Shown: positions 17,051-27,405, numbered from the stretch's first letter. The stretch is 50,123 bases of DNA from Hellea sp. (GCA_029250925.1 JAQXEH010000035.1:1-50123), one strand, 5' to 3'. The notes: generated by a model not told the origin, from the letters alone. Translations and numbers: made by a program.

Positions 17051-19990
17051 ATGAACAAGCCTAAACGCGATTACCGTGATACCTTATTTCTTCCTGCAAC
17101 TGATTTTCCTATGCGTGCTGGATTGCCAAAAAAAGAGCCAGAGTGGCTCGATTACTGGAAAAAGATAAAGCTTTATAAGAAGTTGCGTGAAGCATCCAGT
17201 GATAAACCTCAATGGACGCTTCACGATGGCCCTCCATATGCAAATGGTCACATTCATATAGGTACTGCCATGAATAAAACTCATAAAGATATAATTAATC
17301 GTTCGCACCAAATGTTGGGTTATAATGCTAACTACGTCCCAGGCTGGGATTGCCACGGGCTACCCATAGAATGGAAGGTTGAAGAAGAGTTTCGAAGTAA
17401 AGGCCGAAGCAAAGATGAGGTAAAGCCTAGTGAATTTCGGAAGCGTTGCAGAGAATATGCCCAACATTGGGTTGATATTCAGTCGAAGGAATTCCAGCGC
17501 TTAGGAGTGATCGGTGATTGGGAAAACCCTTATTTAACTATGAATCCAGAAAGTGAAGCGATTATTTGTGAGGAGTTACTAAAAATAGCTTCCACAGGTC
17601 AACTTTATCGAGGTTCGAAACCAATAATGTGGAGTCCTGTTGAGCAAACTGCACTTGCTGAGGCTGAAGTTGAATATAAGGATAAAAAAGCTACTCAGAT
17701 TTATGTAAAGTTCCCAGTTTCTAATGCTGCTATTTTTGTTGATTACAATGATATCTTATCTTCCGCCAGTGTAGTCATCTGGACAACAACGCCCTGGACA
17801 ATTCCTGCAAATCGAGCTGTGAGTTTCTCATCGAAAATAAAATATAGTATTTATGAAGTTACGGAAATTGAAGAATCTGATTTTGATCCTTGGTCCAAGT
17901 GTGGTGATAAACTAATTGTGGCCGATGATCTTTGGCAGTCTGTTGCTAAAGCAGGCTTAATTAAATCTTATAAAAAGCTTAAAGATGTTCCTTCAAAAGA
18001 CATAGAAGCGTTTGTTCTTAGCCACCCATTAAAAAATATGGATGGAGCTGAAGGAAAGTATGATTTTAGTGTACCTCTATTGCAAGGGAGTCATGTGACA
18101 GCAGAAACAGGATCAGGTTTTGTACACACTGCTCCGAGCCATGGTGAAGATGATTACGCAGTCTGGATATCTAACCAAAAAAAAATAGAAAGCTTAGGCA
18201 TTGACCCTGCGGTCCCTATGACACTTGACGACGCTGGCTGTTATACTGATGTCATGCCATCCCGATTCAAAGGGTTGGATGTGATACGAAATAGCGGTAA
18301 GAAACGTGGGCAAGATGGAAAAGCTAATAATGAGGTTTTAAAGGCATTAGTTGAATGCGGTAACCTTTTATCCAGAGGTATTATTACTTTGCGCGATGCG
18401 CACAGTTGGCGATCAAAAGCTCCAGTAATACGCCGTGCCACGCCGCAATGGTTTATATCTATGTCTAAAAAAGGCTTACGAGAAAAAGCACTTGAAGCAA
18501 TAGACAAAACTAAATTTTGGCCTGAGCGAGGCCGGAATCGTATTGCCAGTATGGTATCTGACCGTCCTGACTGGTTGATATCACGTCAAAGAAGTTGGGG
18601 TGTACCTATCACACTAATCATAGGCCCGAATGGAGAGTTGCATACTGATAGGGCTGATGCTGAAAGTATAAACAACCGCATTCTGGAAGCTGTCAGGAAG
18701 TATGGTGTTGACGGGTGGTTTGATACGCCTCTGGAAGAGTTTATACCAAACGTTAATAACGGGTGGCATAAAGTAAATGATATACTTGATGTTTGGTTTG
18801 ACTCTGGTTGCACGCATGCATTTTGTTTAAAAACGCGGTCTGATTTACCGAGAAGAGCAGATTTGTATTTAGAAGGCTCAGACCAGCACCGTGGCTGGTT
18901 CCAAAGCTCTCTACTTGAGAGTTGTGCAGTCTATGGCGAAGCTCCTTATGACGGAGTTTTAACCGATGGTTTTGTGGTTGATGATAAGGGGCTTAAAATG
19001 TCTAAGTCATTAGGAAATACAATGAGTCCTGAGGATATCAACAAGCAGTACGGGGCTGAGATTCTACGACTTTGGGTTGCAAATTCAGAGACAACTACAG
19101 ACTTAAAAATAGGGCGTGAAATTATTCAAACTAATGTAGATACCTATCGTAAATTACGAAACACGCTTAGGTATATGCTCGGAGCTCTAGATGGTTATAA
19201 TCTGGCTGACACCGTTAAGTACTCCGAGATGCCAGGATTAGAAAAATGGGTATTGCATCGGCTTTCTGAAATTACACTTGAGCATGAAAGACTTGTGCGT
19301 GATCATGACCATAAACGTATTTTTACAATGCTATTTAATTTTTGTACGCTTGAATTGTCATCATTTTATTTTGATATTAGGAAAGATGCTTTGTATTGCG
19401 ATCCTATTGTTAGCTTAAGGCGTCAAGCTTGCTTGACGGTTATGGATATTATATTTCAACGGCTCGCAACTTGGCTGGCCCCTGTTATGTGTTTCACAAT
19501 GGAAGAGGTCTGGAAAACTCGCTTTCCAAATCAGGAAACATCGGTGCATCTTCAGTTATTTAAAAAGGCTCCAAAGGAATGGTTTAATCAAGATATAGCT
19601 AAAGACATTGAAATTATAAGAACCTTCAGAGGCCAGGTATCTGAAGCCATTGAGCCAATGCGACGAGATAAACAAATAAAGTCAAGTCTTGAGGCATCAG
19701 TAGCTGGTCCAAAAAATTCTGATTTAGTAAAAGCGACCTCAAACTTAGGAATAAGTTTGAAGAGTTCATACTCTGATCCCTGCAACCCATCAGATACTTT
19801 AGCTGACTATCTTATTGTTAGTATTTGTGAGCTTTCTGATAACAACAACAAAATAGATGTAATTGATTTGAAGGAGACTGGATTTAACAAGTGTGAAAGA
19901 AGTTGGAAGTATTTTGAGGGCGATGGAGAAATAACCGACAGAGATGCTGCCGCAGTTGAGTTTTTTGAAAACAATATTGAAATTGATTAG
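17051..19990 (+). CDS. ileS: Isoleucyl-tRNA synthetase
   Basis: This is a 979-residue class I synthetase that charges tRNA-Ile and edits mischarged Val. The HIGH-type motif is in PPYANGHIHIGTAMNK (about 61-76), the CP1 editing domain includes VVIWTTTPWTIPANRAV, the DWLISRQRSWGVP motif is present and the KMSKS loop is near residue 650 (GLKMSKSLGN). The C-terminal region that in E. coli binds zinc with four Cys is degenerate: KCERSWKYFEGDGEITDRDAA keeps only the first Cys. Several alphaproteobacterial enzymes share such a change as far as I recall. It converges on lepA with 30 bases between stops. lspA, a frequent neighbour elsewhere, is absent. Confidence 0.97.
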   Translation: MNKPKRDYRDTLFLPATDFPMRAGLPKKEPEWLDYWKKIKLYKKLREASSDKPQWTLHDGPPYANGHIHIGTAMNKTHKDIINRSHQMLGYNANYVPGWDCHGLPIEWKVEEEFRSKGRSKDEVKPSEFRKRCREYAQHWVDIQSKEFQRLGVIGDWENPYLTMNPESEAIICEELLKIASTGQLYRGSKPIMWSPVEQTALAEAEVEYKDKKATQIYVKFPVSNAAIFVDYNDILSSASVVIWTTTPWTIPANRAVSFSSKIKYSIYEVTEIEESDFDPWSKCGDKLIVADDLWQSVAKAGLIKSYKKLKDVPSKDIEAFVLSHPLKNMDGAEGKYDFSVPLLQGSHVTAETGSGFVHTAPSHGEDDYAVWISNQKKIESLGIDPAVPMTLDDAGCYTDVMPSRFKGLDVIRNSGKKRGQDGKANNEVLKALVECGNLLSRGIITLRDAHSWRSKAPVIRRATPQWFISMSKKGLREKALEAIDKTKFWPERGRNRIASMVSDRPDWLISRQRSWGVPITLIIGPNGELHTDRADAESINNRILEAVRKYGVDGWFDTPLEEFIPNVNNGWHKVNDILDVWFDSGCTHAFCLKTRSDLPRRADLYLEGSDQHRGWFQSSLLESCAVYGEAPYDGVLTDGFVVDDKGLKMSKSLGNTMSPEDINKQYGAEILRLWVANSETTTDLKIGREIIQTNVDTYRKLRNTLRYMLGALDGYNLADTVKYSEMPGLEKWVLHRLSEITLEHERLVRDHDHKRIFTMLFNFCTLELSSFYFDIRKDALYCDPIVSLRRQACLTVMDIIFQRLATWLAPVMCFTMEEVWKTRFPNQETSVHLQLFKKAPKEWFNQDIAKDIEIIRTFRGQVSEAIEPMRRDKQIKSSLEASVAGPKNSDLVKATSNLGISLKSSYSDPCNPSDTLADYLIVSICELSDNNNKIDVIDLKETGFNKCERSWKYFEGDGEITDRDAAAVEFFENNIEID

Positions 19991-20020
19991 GTTAAAATTC
20001 TAAAATTATGCTTTTTTATA

Positions 20021-21826
20021 TTAAGCGTCGTCCATCTTAAGTGCAGCAATAAATGCCTCCTGAGGAATTTCGACTTTTCCAAACTGCCTCATTCGCTTTT
20101 TACCCTTTTTCTGCTTGTCCAAAAGTTTTCGTTTACGTGAGGCATCTCCACCATAACATTTTGCAGTTACGTCTTTTCGCATGGCAGCTATAGTTTCTCG
20201 AGCTATTATTCTTCCGCCAATAGCTGCTTGCACAGGTATCTTAAAGAGGTGCCTTGGAATAAGATCCTTTAATCTTTCACACATCTGTCGTCCGCGATTT
20301 TCCGCATTATTACGGTGCACAAGCATAGATAAGGCGTCGACTGGATCGCCATTAACTAATATGCTCATTTTCACTAAGTCTCCTTCTTTAAGGCCGATGC
20401 TTTGATAGTCGAAACTCGCATAACCCTTTGAAACAGATTTTAATCGATCATAGAAATCGAAAACTACTTCATTGAGAGGTAATTCATATTCAACCATTGC
20501 TCTTGAGCCCACATAAGTAAGTCCAGTTTGTACACCGCGGCGATCTTGACAAAGTTTAAGTATTCCACCTAAGTATTCGTCTGGAGTCATAATTGTAGCC
20601 TTGATCCATGGCTCTTGAATACTCTCAATTTGCATTATGTCAGGCATGTCTGCTGGGTTGTGAAGTTGTATTTTTTCTTCATCCCTCATATTCAAAGTGT
20701 AAACGACTGACGGAGCGGTTGTAATAAGGTCGAGATTGAACTCTCGTTCTAGTCTTTCTTGGATTATTTCTAAATGAAGCAATCCTAGAAAGCCGCATCT
20801 AAAACCAAATCCAAGAGCAGCTGAGGTTTCCATCTCATAACTAAAACTTGCATCGTTAAGCCTTAAACGACCCATGGCTGCCCTGAGATCTTCGAAGTCG
20901 GCTGCGTCGACAGGAAAAATTCCGCAAAAAACAACTGGCTGAGCTGGTTTAAAGCCGTCGAGAGGAATACTTGTAGGACGTTTGTCCTCTGTAATGGTAT
21001 CGCCCACAGCCGCATCAGCAACTTCTTTAATTGATGCGGTTAAGAAGCCAACTTCGCCTGGTCCTATGGATAATACATCGGTTGGCTTTGGTAAAAAATA
21101 ACCAACTTTATCTACAGTATAGCTTGCGCCAGTATTCATAGTGCGGATTCTCATACCCTTTTTCACAGTCCCTTCAATTACACGGAAAAGTACAACCACT
21201 CCCATGTAGGTGTCATACCATGCATCAATAAGCATAGCTTTTAGGGAGACATCGGGGTCTTTTTCCTCGGGTGCAGGAAGTTGATTACATACTGCTTCGA
21301 GTACTTCTTGAATCCCTAAGCCTGATTTAGCTGAACACTCTATTGCGTTTGAGGCATCAATGCCAATAACCTCTTCTATTTGTCCTCGTACACGTTCAGG
21401 CTCCGCTGCTGGAAGGTCGATTTTGTTTAATACCGGAACAATATCATGGTCATGATCAATTGCTTGGTATACATTTGCAAGCGTCTGGGCTTCCACTCCC
21501 TGCGAGGAATCTACAACAAGTATTGAGCCCTCACAAGCCGATAGGCTTCGTGAAACTTCATAAGCAAAATCTACATGGCCAGGTGTATCCATCAAATTGA
21601 GAACATAATTTTGACCATTTTTTGCTGTGTAATCGAGCCTAACAGTTTGGGCTTTTATTGTTATTCCTCTTTCTTTTTCAATATCCATGTTATCTAAGAC
21701 TTGATCAGACATTTCGCGATCAGATAACCCTCCAGTGAATGATATAAGTCTATCCGCTAATGTCGATTTTCCGTGATCAATGTGGGCTACAATAGAAAAA
21801 TTGCGTATATTTTTTTGTATAATCAT
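20021..21826 (-). CDS. lepA: Elongation factor 4 (LepA)
   Basis: This is a 601-residue translational GTPase that acts on stalled or pretranslocation ribosomes and affects initiation and back-translocation. G1 is [15 protein letters not shown]3 is [11 protein letters not shown] and G4 is NKIDLPAA. The EF4-specific C-terminal domain is clear in [36 protein letters not shown] and a final KVEIPQEAF. Length and domain order are standard. It lies 48 bases behind oxyR on the same strand and may share its transcript. No start ambiguity is seen; the ATG at 21826 gives the usual N-terminus. Confidence 0.97.
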   Translation of the reverse strand: MIIQKNIRNFSIVAHIDHGKSTLADRLISFTGGLSDREMSDQVLDNMDIEKERGITIKAQTVRLDYTAKNGQNYVLNLMDTPGHVDFAYEVSRSLSACEGSILVVDSSQGVEAQTLANVYQAIDHDHDIVPVLNKIDLPAAEPERVRGQIEEVIGIDASNAIECSAKSGLGIQEVLEAVCNQLPAPEEKDPDVSLKAMLIDAWYDTYMGVVVLFRVIEGTVKKGMRIRTMNTGASYTVDKVGYFLPKPTDVLSIGPGEVGFLTASIKEVADAAVGDTITEDKRPTSIPLDGFKPAQPVVFCGIFPVDAADFEDLRAAMGRLRLNDASFSYEMETSAALGFGFRCGFLGLLHLEIIQERLEREFNLDLITTAPSVVYTLNMRDEEKIQLHNPADMPDIMQIESIQEPWIKATIMTPDEYLGGILKLCQDRRGVQTGLTYVGSRAMVEYELPLNEVVFDFYDRLKSVSKGYASFDYQSIGLKEGDLVKMSILVNGDPVDALSMLVHRNNAENRGRQMCERLKDLIPRHLFKIPVQAAIGGRIIARETIAAMRKDVTAKCYGGDASRKRKLLDKQKKGKKRMRQFGKVEIPQEAFIAALKMDDA

Positions 21827-21874
21827 ATTCGGTTACTTAAAGGGCATTACAATATAAGCAAGAGTGCTTTGACA

Positions 21875-22786
21875 CTAGGAACAAGAGGTCGCAACTGTTT
21901 CAGGTAAACTATTTCTAATTATTTCCGTTAGAGCATCAATAACTTGTAATCTAGAAAATTCTTTCCTGAAAGTCAGATAGACTTTTCTGTGCGCGCTTTT
22001 CTCATTTATTTTTGTTTTGATTATTTCTGATTTGCTGTTCCATTTGTTTCTAATTGCTAATGCCGGAATTAAAGTTATTCCTTGGCCAGATATAACTAAG
22101 TTAATAAGTGTCTCCAAACTAGTTGCTTGTAGAAATTGCTGTTGAGTACTTTGAGGCGATTTGCAAATTGATAAGGCTTGATCACGAAAACAATGTCCTT
22201 CCGCTAATAGTAGTAAATCTTCTTGGTCTAAATCTTCCATTTGTATATTATTAATTTTTGATAAGGGATGATTTTTTGGGTATAATAACCAGAAGGGCTC
22301 TGAGAAAAGCTCAATAGATGTGAGTGCTTCCTCCGCTGGTGATGTAGCAAGGACGGCCATATCTAATTTTCCATGTATTATACTATCTACTAAACGATCA
22401 GTTATGTCTTCCACATACCTTATGTTCATTTTTGTCATACTTTTGCGTAATTTTTTTGCAAATAAAGGTATTAAATAAGGTGCTATGGTTGGAATTAATC
22501 CAATAGAGATACTGCCAGACAAAGGGTCCTGAGCCGCTATTGCCACTTTATTTATTTTATCTGCGGCTATGTTAGCTTGGCGGGCTAATGAGACAACTTT
22601 TTCACCAATTTCTGTTACTTGGATAACTTTATAATTTCTTTCAAATAAAGTAACCCCAAGTTCATTCTCAAGTTTTTTAATTTGTCCAGACAATGTCGGT
22701 TGACTTATGTTACAGTATTCAGCCGCCCGCCCAAAGTGTTTTAGGTCAGCTACAGCGCAGATATATTTGAGATCACGTAAATTCAT
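21875..22786 (-). CDS. oxyR: Hydrogen-peroxide sensor regulator OxyR
   Basis: This is a 303-residue LysR-type regulator. The N-terminal helix-turn-helix is MNLRDLKYICAVADLKHFGRAAEYCNISQPTLSGQIKKLE. The redox motif GHCFRDQALSIC places two cysteines at residues 199 and 208, the same numbers as the peroxide-reactive pair of E. coli OxyR, followed by the typical ATSLETLINLVISGQGITLIPALA. Oxidation to a disulfide would switch on catalase and peroxiredoxin genes. It probably acts on targets elsewhere, since no katG or ahpC is in the window. The divergent gene encodes the EipA-like lipoprotein and the gap holds an 8-bp inverted repeat. Confidence 0.92.
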   Translation of the reverse strand: MNLRDLKYICAVADLKHFGRAAEYCNISQPTLSGQIKKLENELGVTLFERNYKVIQVTEIGEKVVSLARQANIAADKINKVAIAAQDPLSGSISIGLIPTIAPYLIPLFAKKLRKSMTKMNIRYVEDITDRLVDSIIHGKLDMAVLATSPAEEALTSIELFSEPFWLLYPKNHPLSKINNIQMEDLDQEDLLLLAEGHCFRDQALSICKSPQSTQQQFLQATSLETLINLVISGQGITLIPALAIRNKWNSKSEIIKTKINEKSAHRKVYLTFRKEFSRLQVIDALTEIIRNSLPETVATSCS

Positions 22787-22853
22787 TGTTAAAAACTATC
22801 TTAAAGTAATAATTCATAGGCTAAGCATATCATCTGTAAATACCTTCGGCAAG

Positions 22854-22873
22854 TTAGTTAACGGATTAACTAA
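22854..22873. repeat. Perfect inverted repeat in the oxyR-eipA region
   Basis: TTAGTTAA at 22854-22861 and TTAACTAA at 22866-22873 flank CGGA. It lies about 70 bases before oxyR and 113 bases before the chosen eipA start, in a good place for an operator. A canonical CtrA box (TTAA-N7-TTAA) was not seen here. Confidence 0.5.
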
Positions 22874-22985
22874 AAAGACAAATAAAGTATAAGAATATGT
22901 AGTATTTTTGCCTTTTGTTAACTCTCTTGAAGCAATGTCTAACTATTTAGTAGATTTAAATCTAAGAATATCTTTGAGGTGCGTT

Positions 22986-23609
22986 TTGAAAAATTATAAA
23001 AATTACCGAAACTTCTTAAAAATTGGGGCAGTTATTGCAACTTTGTTAGCATCAGGCTGTGCTACAGCCCCTAATGACCCAACAACCCCTATGATTGAGC
23101 CTGAAAACCTCAGTCAATCTGAAGAGAAGACTTATAGTGAAAGTGAACTGCTTTATGCAATTTCAAATCATTTGGGTGTTACTTCTGAATCGGCGGCTTC
23201 TGCATTAGAGCGCATGTTTTCAGATAGAGGTAGACCAGTTGGCTATATAACAGGACAAGAGGGCAGTGGTGCGGCCTTTGTTGGTGCAAGATATGGTCAG
23301 GGAACTCTTTGGATGAAGGATGGTCAAAAAAAGAAATTGTACTGGCAAGGACCGTCAATTGGTTTTGATGGTGGGATGGATGTTTCAAAAGTATTTACAC
23401 TTGTCTATGGTTTGAAGGACGTAGAATATATTTACCAGCGGTTTCCTGGTGCAGATGGTGCTGCATACTTGGTGGCTGGAATGGCAGTTAACTATCAGTA
23501 TGCCAACGGTATAACATTGGCCCCTGTAAGATCAGGTGTCGGTGTTAGATTGGGCGCAAATTTAAATTATACCAGTTATACACGTAACCGGTCAGTTCTT
23601 CCGTTTTAA
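22986..23609 (+). CDS. eipA: EipA-like DUF1134 envelope lipoprotein
   Basis: This DUF1134 protein resembles the envelope integrity protein EipA of Brucella. The conserved core runs from LLYAISNHLGVTSESAASALERMF through GQEGSGAAFVGARYGQG to FPGADGAAYLVAGMAVNYQ. The reading frame opens at a TTG at 22908, but the TTG at 22986 has a strong GAGGTG ribosome site 5-6 bases upstream and yields a compact signal peptide ending LLASGC, so I choose it. The Cys suggests lipidation, although Ala at -3 is not the best lipobox. In Brucella the eipA promoter is reported to be controlled by CtrA. The exact role in peptidoglycan or outer-membrane integrity is open. It converges on pheT. Confidence 0.82.
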   Translation: MKNYKNYRNFLKIGAVIATLLASGCATAPNDPTTPMIEPENLSQSEEKTYSESELLYAISNHLGVTSESAASALERMFSDRGRPVGYITGQEGSGAAFVGARYGQGTLWMKDGQKKKLYWQGPSIGFDGGMDVSKVFTLVYGLKDVEYIYQRFPGADGAAYLVAGMAVNYQYANGITLAPVRSGVGVRLGANLNYTSYTRNRSVLPF

Positions 23610-23629
23610 AAATTCAAAAAAATATGAGG

Positions 23630-26014
23630 TTAAACACGTAAAAACCCTCCAGATTTTTCAACAGAGGTGATTATTTTTTTAGAGACCGCCTCTATATCAT
23701 TATCGGTTAGCGTGGCTAATTTTGGTGATAATATTATTTCAATAGCAATAGATTTGTAACCTTTTTCTACTCCTTCGCCTCTGTAAATATCAAATAAATT
23801 GACTCCTGATATTAAGCCTTTATCCGCGGACCGGGCAGCTTGTATTATTTTTTTCGAGTCTACGCTCTCTTTTACGATAAATGCAAAATCTCGACTTATA
23901 GGCATAAGGTCTGACAACGATAACTCTTGTCGTGATTTACTTTTATTTTTTTTCTTTGGTGGTATACTGTCGGGCCAAATTTCGAAGGCTACAATTCTAC
24001 AATTGATACCCATTTCTTTGAGTATTCGTGGATGTATTTCTCCAAAGTCAGCTAAAATATTCTTTGGACCCATTTGCAAACGGCTGGATCGACCTGGGTG
24101 CCAATAACTCTTTGTTGTCTGAGTACTTTGTAGATTGTCAATTTTTACATTCATACTATTAAGTGCACTTAAGACATCTCTCTTCGCCGTAAACACATCA
24201 ACTATTTTTGTTCCACTCCATGAACGTCTTGGTACAACGCGCCTCAAACCTGCCAAGTTCTGATGTTGATCCTGTGGCTCAGTTCCAGTGTAGATGGGTC
24301 CAGACTCAAAAAGTGCTACATTAGGAAAACCTTTGTCAGCATTTCTCTGACTTGCCAAAAGTAAGTGGATAAGTGCGGTAGGTCTCATGCAATTTAGATC
24401 ATTTGAAATTGGATTTTCGAGTAATAAATCATCAGATCCACCATCAAAAAGCTTAGCATGGCTGTGTTTAACAAAAGACCAGGTTATTGCCTCATTCATT
24501 CCGCGATTTGCAAGCGCTCGGCGCGAATGAATTGAATTCCTTTGTTTAATGGTATTGTCGTGCAAAAGTGTTCTATCAAATTCAGGTAATTTTACAGGTT
24601 TAATATTATGATACCCGTAAATCCTTACTATTTCTTCCACCAGATCGGCGCCTTCTGTAACGTCCCGCCTCCAAGTGGGAACCTGAACAGAACAAACTGA
24701 GTTGTTCTCTACTTTGAAACCTAAATCAGATAAAATTTGCATTACCTTGTCTTCTGAAATATCTAAACCTGTCAGACTTTTTACTAAACTTAAATTGAAT
24801 TCTATTATTTTTGGTGGCGCAGGAATCTCGCCAGACTGAACAATTTCACTCACCTCGCCTCCACAAATATTGAGAACCATTTGAGTGGCTAAATCTAGTC
24901 CTTCCATTAAAAAGCCAGTGTCTACACCTCTTTCAAATCTGTACTTAGCATCGGTATTTATGCTGAGTCTTTTTGCTGTTTTTCTGATGGTTAACGGATC
25001 AAAATAGGCACACTCTATAAAAATATTAGTTGTGTTCTCATTGCAGCTAGTTGAAGATCCACCTATAATTCCACCAAGGCCAAGAACGTTTTTATCATCA
25101 CATATAGTTACATCCTCTGTATTTGTATGGTAGCATTTTTCATCGAGCGCTTCAAATTTGACTTCTTTTCCAAGACTGACAGTTATATTACCTGAAAGCG
25201 CGTCAGCATCATAAATATGTAGTGGTCGAGCGCGATCAAATGCTATAAAATTAGTTATATCAACCAGAGCTGATATGGGCCTAAGTCCTATTGCTTTCAA
25301 TTGGTTTTGCAACCATTTTGGTGAAGGACCATTCTTCACGTTTTTGATAACTCTACCAATTATAACTGGGCATTCGTTTAAAGCGTTATTTTTTAATTGA
25401 ATATCAGAACTAAATTTACCTTTAATGCTTTCAATAGATTTCGTCTTTAATTTTCCAGTGCCTGCTGCTGCAAGCTCACGTGCTATACTATCAACTCCAA
25501 GCCAATCAGGTCTATTTGGTGTTACTTCAAAATCAATTACAGGATCGTCCAGATCTAGTGCTTCAGCTAAAGGGGTGCCTACAGTAAAACTTTTATCTAA
25601 ATCCATTATACCTATATCGTCTTCATCCAAGCCAATTTCTTTACTTGAGCAAAGCATTCCAGATGATTCTATTCCTCGAATATTCCGTGGTTTTTTATCT
25701 AATTCGAAGTCTGCACCTGGTATATATGCCCCCATGGGTGCATATACCACTTTCATTCCTGTTTTTGCATTAGGCGCTCCGCAAACTATAGTTTTTTCGC
25801 CATCTAAAGTACTAACAGTGCAAATTTTTAATTTATCAGCATTAGGGTGTTTCTCTGCATTGATAATTTTTGCAACAGTAAAAGGTCTTAGTTGTTCTGC
25901 AGGATTCTCAACTCCTTCTACCTCAAGTCCCGTAAGAGTCATTGTTTTAACTATTTCATCAATACTCGCATCTGTCTCGAGATGCTGTTTTAGCCAACTT
26001 AAAGTGAATTTCAT
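23630..26014 (-). CDS. pheT: Phenylalanyl-tRNA synthetase beta subunit
   Basis: This is the large subunit of the alpha2-beta2 synthetase for tRNA-Phe. The domains, in order, are an EMAP-like tRNA-binding domain (about 40-150), B3/4 editing, B5, a catalytic-like domain and a C-terminal FDX-ACB domain. Family motifs include VCGAPNAKTGMKVVYAPMGA, DFEVTPNRPDWLG and FERGVDTG. The ATG at 26014 overlaps the last base of the pheS stop (TAATG) and gives a normal start [14 protein letters not shown] of about 794 residues; the frame extension to 26077 lies inside pheS and is rejected. The gap to the convergent eipA is 20 bases. Translational coupling to pheS suits equal subunit supply. Confidence 0.96.
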   Translation of the reverse strand: MKFTLSWLKQHLETDASIDEIVKTMTLTGLEVEGVENPAEQLRPFTVAKIINAEKHPNADKLKICTVSTLDGEKTIVCGAPNAKTGMKVVYAPMGAYIPGADFELDKKPRNIRGIESSGMLCSSKEIGLDEDDIGIMDLDKSFTVGTPLAEALDLDDPVIDFEVTPNRPDWLGVDSIARELAAAGTGKLKTKSIESIKGKFSSDIQLKNNALNECPVIIGRVIKNVKNGPSPKWLQNQLKAIGLRPISALVDITNFIAFDRARPLHIYDADALSGNITVSLGKEVKFEALDEKCYHTNTEDVTICDDKNVLGLGGIIGGSSTSCNENTTNIFIECAYFDPLTIRKTAKRLSINTDAKYRFERGVDTGFLMEGLDLATQMVLNICGGEVSEIVQSGEIPAPPKIIEFNLSLVKSLTGLDISEDKVMQILSDLGFKVENNSVCSVQVPTWRRDVTEGADLVEEIVRIYGYHNIKPVKLPEFDRTLLHDNTIKQRNSIHSRRALANRGMNEAITWSFVKHSHAKLFDGGSDDLLLENPISNDLNCMRPTALIHLLLASQRNADKGFPNVALFESGPIYTGTEPQDQHQNLAGLRRVVPRRSWSGTKIVDVFTAKRDVLSALNSMNVKIDNLQSTQTTKSYWHPGRSSRLQMGPKNILADFGEIHPRILKEMGINCRIVAFEIWPDSIPPKKKNKSKSRQELSLSDLMPISRDFAFIVKESVDSKKIIQAARSADKGLISGVNLFDIYRGEGVEKGYKSIAIEIILSPKLATLTDNDIEAVSKKIITSVEKSGGFLRV

Positions 26015-27081
26015 TAGCTTAATCCTGTAGCGAGATTTGCTTGCTGAAGGGGCCCAAATCCATAATGCTTTAACCACCTAGTGTCACTCGAGAACATATC
26101 TCTTAAATCGGGCATTCCGTATTTCAACATGGCAAGTCTGTCCACTCCCATTCCAAATGCAAAGCCTTGATACTCATCTGGATCTATACCGCAAGCTCGA
26201 AGAACATTTGGATGCACCATACCACAACCAAGAATTTCCATCCAATCACTACCTTGTCCGATTTTTATAGATGAACCAATTCTTTCATAGCGCACATCCA
26301 TCTCGGCAGAGGGTTCTGTGAAAGGGAAATGATGTGGACGAAATTGTACCTCTACTTCGGTTTCAAAAAATTTAGATACGAAATCCATTAGGACCCCTTT
26401 TAAGTGTCCCATATGAATACCTTTATCAATGTAAAGTCCTTCTACTTGATGAAACATTGGGGTGTGAGTTTGGTCGCTATCGCACCGAAAAGTTCTGCCA
26501 GGGGCTATTATGCGTATCGGTGGTTTATCTTTGATCATAGTACGAATTTGAACTGGGGAGGTATGAGTTCGTAAAACCTTCTTTATATCATTATTTTCAG
26601 AGGACATGAAAAAAGTATCATGCATATCCCTAGCTGGATGACCTGGTGGGAAATTAAGCGCTGTAAAGTTATGAAAATCATCTTCTATGTCTGGGCCTAA
26701 TGCTATAGAAAACCCCATATTTGAAAATATAACGGCCATTTCTTCCATGACCTGTTGTACAGGATGTAGAGTACCCTCTGAAAGATTTATTGGAAGTGAC
26801 ATATCAATGCTTTCGTTTTCGAGAGCTTTGTCAATTGCAATAGTTTCAAGTTCATTTTTCTTTTGATCTATTTGACTGATAATGTCATTTTTTAAGGAAT
26901 TTAGAAGAGGTCCCATTTGCTTCTTTTGATCAATAGACATTTTTCCAATTTCTTGCATCATGCTCGAAATTTCACCTTTTTTACCTACCGCTGAAATTCG
27001 TACATTATCAAGGTCTTTCAAATTATTGGTTTTATAGATAATGGATGTATATTTATCCTTTATAGTCTCTATATTTTTCAT
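26014..27081 (-). CDS. pheS: Phenylalanyl-tRNA synthetase alpha subunit
   Basis: This is the catalytic subunit (355 residues) that activates Phe and transfers it to tRNA-Phe. A coiled-coil N-terminal arm (about 1-90) precedes the class II core with [45 protein letters not shown] and [20 protein letters not shown] (motif 3). Its stop overlaps the pheT start. A GGAAG ribosome site lies before the ATG. Upstream are 324 bases without a gene; I see no clear Phe-rich leader peptide on the minus strand, so classical attenuation is not supported. The usual rplT-rpmI-infC neighbours are absent. Confidence 0.97.
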   Translation of the reverse strand: MKNIETIKDKYTSIIYKTNNLKDLDNVRISAVGKKGEISSMMQEIGKMSIDQKKQMGPLLNSLKNDIISQIDQKKNELETIAIDKALENESIDMSLPINLSEGTLHPVQQVMEEMAVIFSNMGFSIALGPDIEDDFHNFTALNFPPGHPARDMHDTFFMSSENNDIKKVLRTHTSPVQIRTMIKDKPPIRIIAPGRTFRCDSDQTHTPMFHQVEGLYIDKGIHMGHLKGVLMDFVSKFFETEVEVQFRPHHFPFTEPSAEMDVRYERIGSSIKIGQGSDWMEILGCGMVHPNVLRACGIDPDEYQGFAFGMGVDRLAMLKYGMPDLRDMFSSDTRWLKHYGFGPLQQANLATGLS

Positions 27082-27405
27082 GAGCTTCCTTGGGCATTAT
27101 AGTAAAATATTAGGTCTTTTACGCCTCTTTTCTCTTGCGTCAACTAGTGTAAAGCATTCAAGTTTGGACTAACAGCTTGCTTTTTAAAATTTTGAGTGTT
27201 TTTTTAATTTGAGAAAAGTGTTCCGCTTTTTATTCAAAATTTTCGTATAGACCTGAGAAATTTCTGTATTTGTTAATTTAGTATTTACAAAAAACTTAAA
27301 AAAATGTTTTTGATTTGAGTAGTGTGCTATTTTGCTTCGCATGGATACATACTACAACTCAATAAGTTAAAAGGATCTGAATTTATTTTAAAAAATGATT
27401 ATTCT
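27082..27405. other. Gene-free gap between chpT and pheS
   Basis: This is the only stretch above 300 bases without a gene. The minus-strand pheS leader should lie in its lower part; TATAAT-like and TTGACG-like elements are present near 27090-27145 but do not pair at a normal distance. An imperfect hairpin (27315-27362) stands near the chpT end. The plus strand holds only a nine-codon open frame from the ATG at 27341. No tRNA or known RNA was recognised. Confidence 0.6.
27315..27362 (-). terminator. Possible chpT terminator hairpin
   Basis: TTGAG-TAGTGTG at 27315-27326 pairs with CATACTA-CAA-CTCAA at 27348-27362 (12 bp with one wobble and a 3-base bulge). On the minus strand a run of seven Us (rc of 27298-27304) starts about ten bases after the stem. 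That is too far for a textbook terminator, so confidence is low. Confidence 0.35.

Noticed and set aside
25425-26030. 201-codon open frame on the plus strand
   Set aside because: It lies wholly antisense to the well-conserved pheT N-terminal half, is Ser/Pro-rich and resembles no family, so it is a shadow of pheT codon use.
26015-26077. N-terminal extension of pheT
   Set aside because: It lies inside the end of pheS and adds 21 non-family residues; the TAATG junction at 26014 is the natural start.
27341-27370. Nine-codon ORF with two adjacent Tyr codons as an attenuation leader
   Set aside because: It is on the plus strand, opposite in direction to pheS and chpT, so it cannot be a leader for either.
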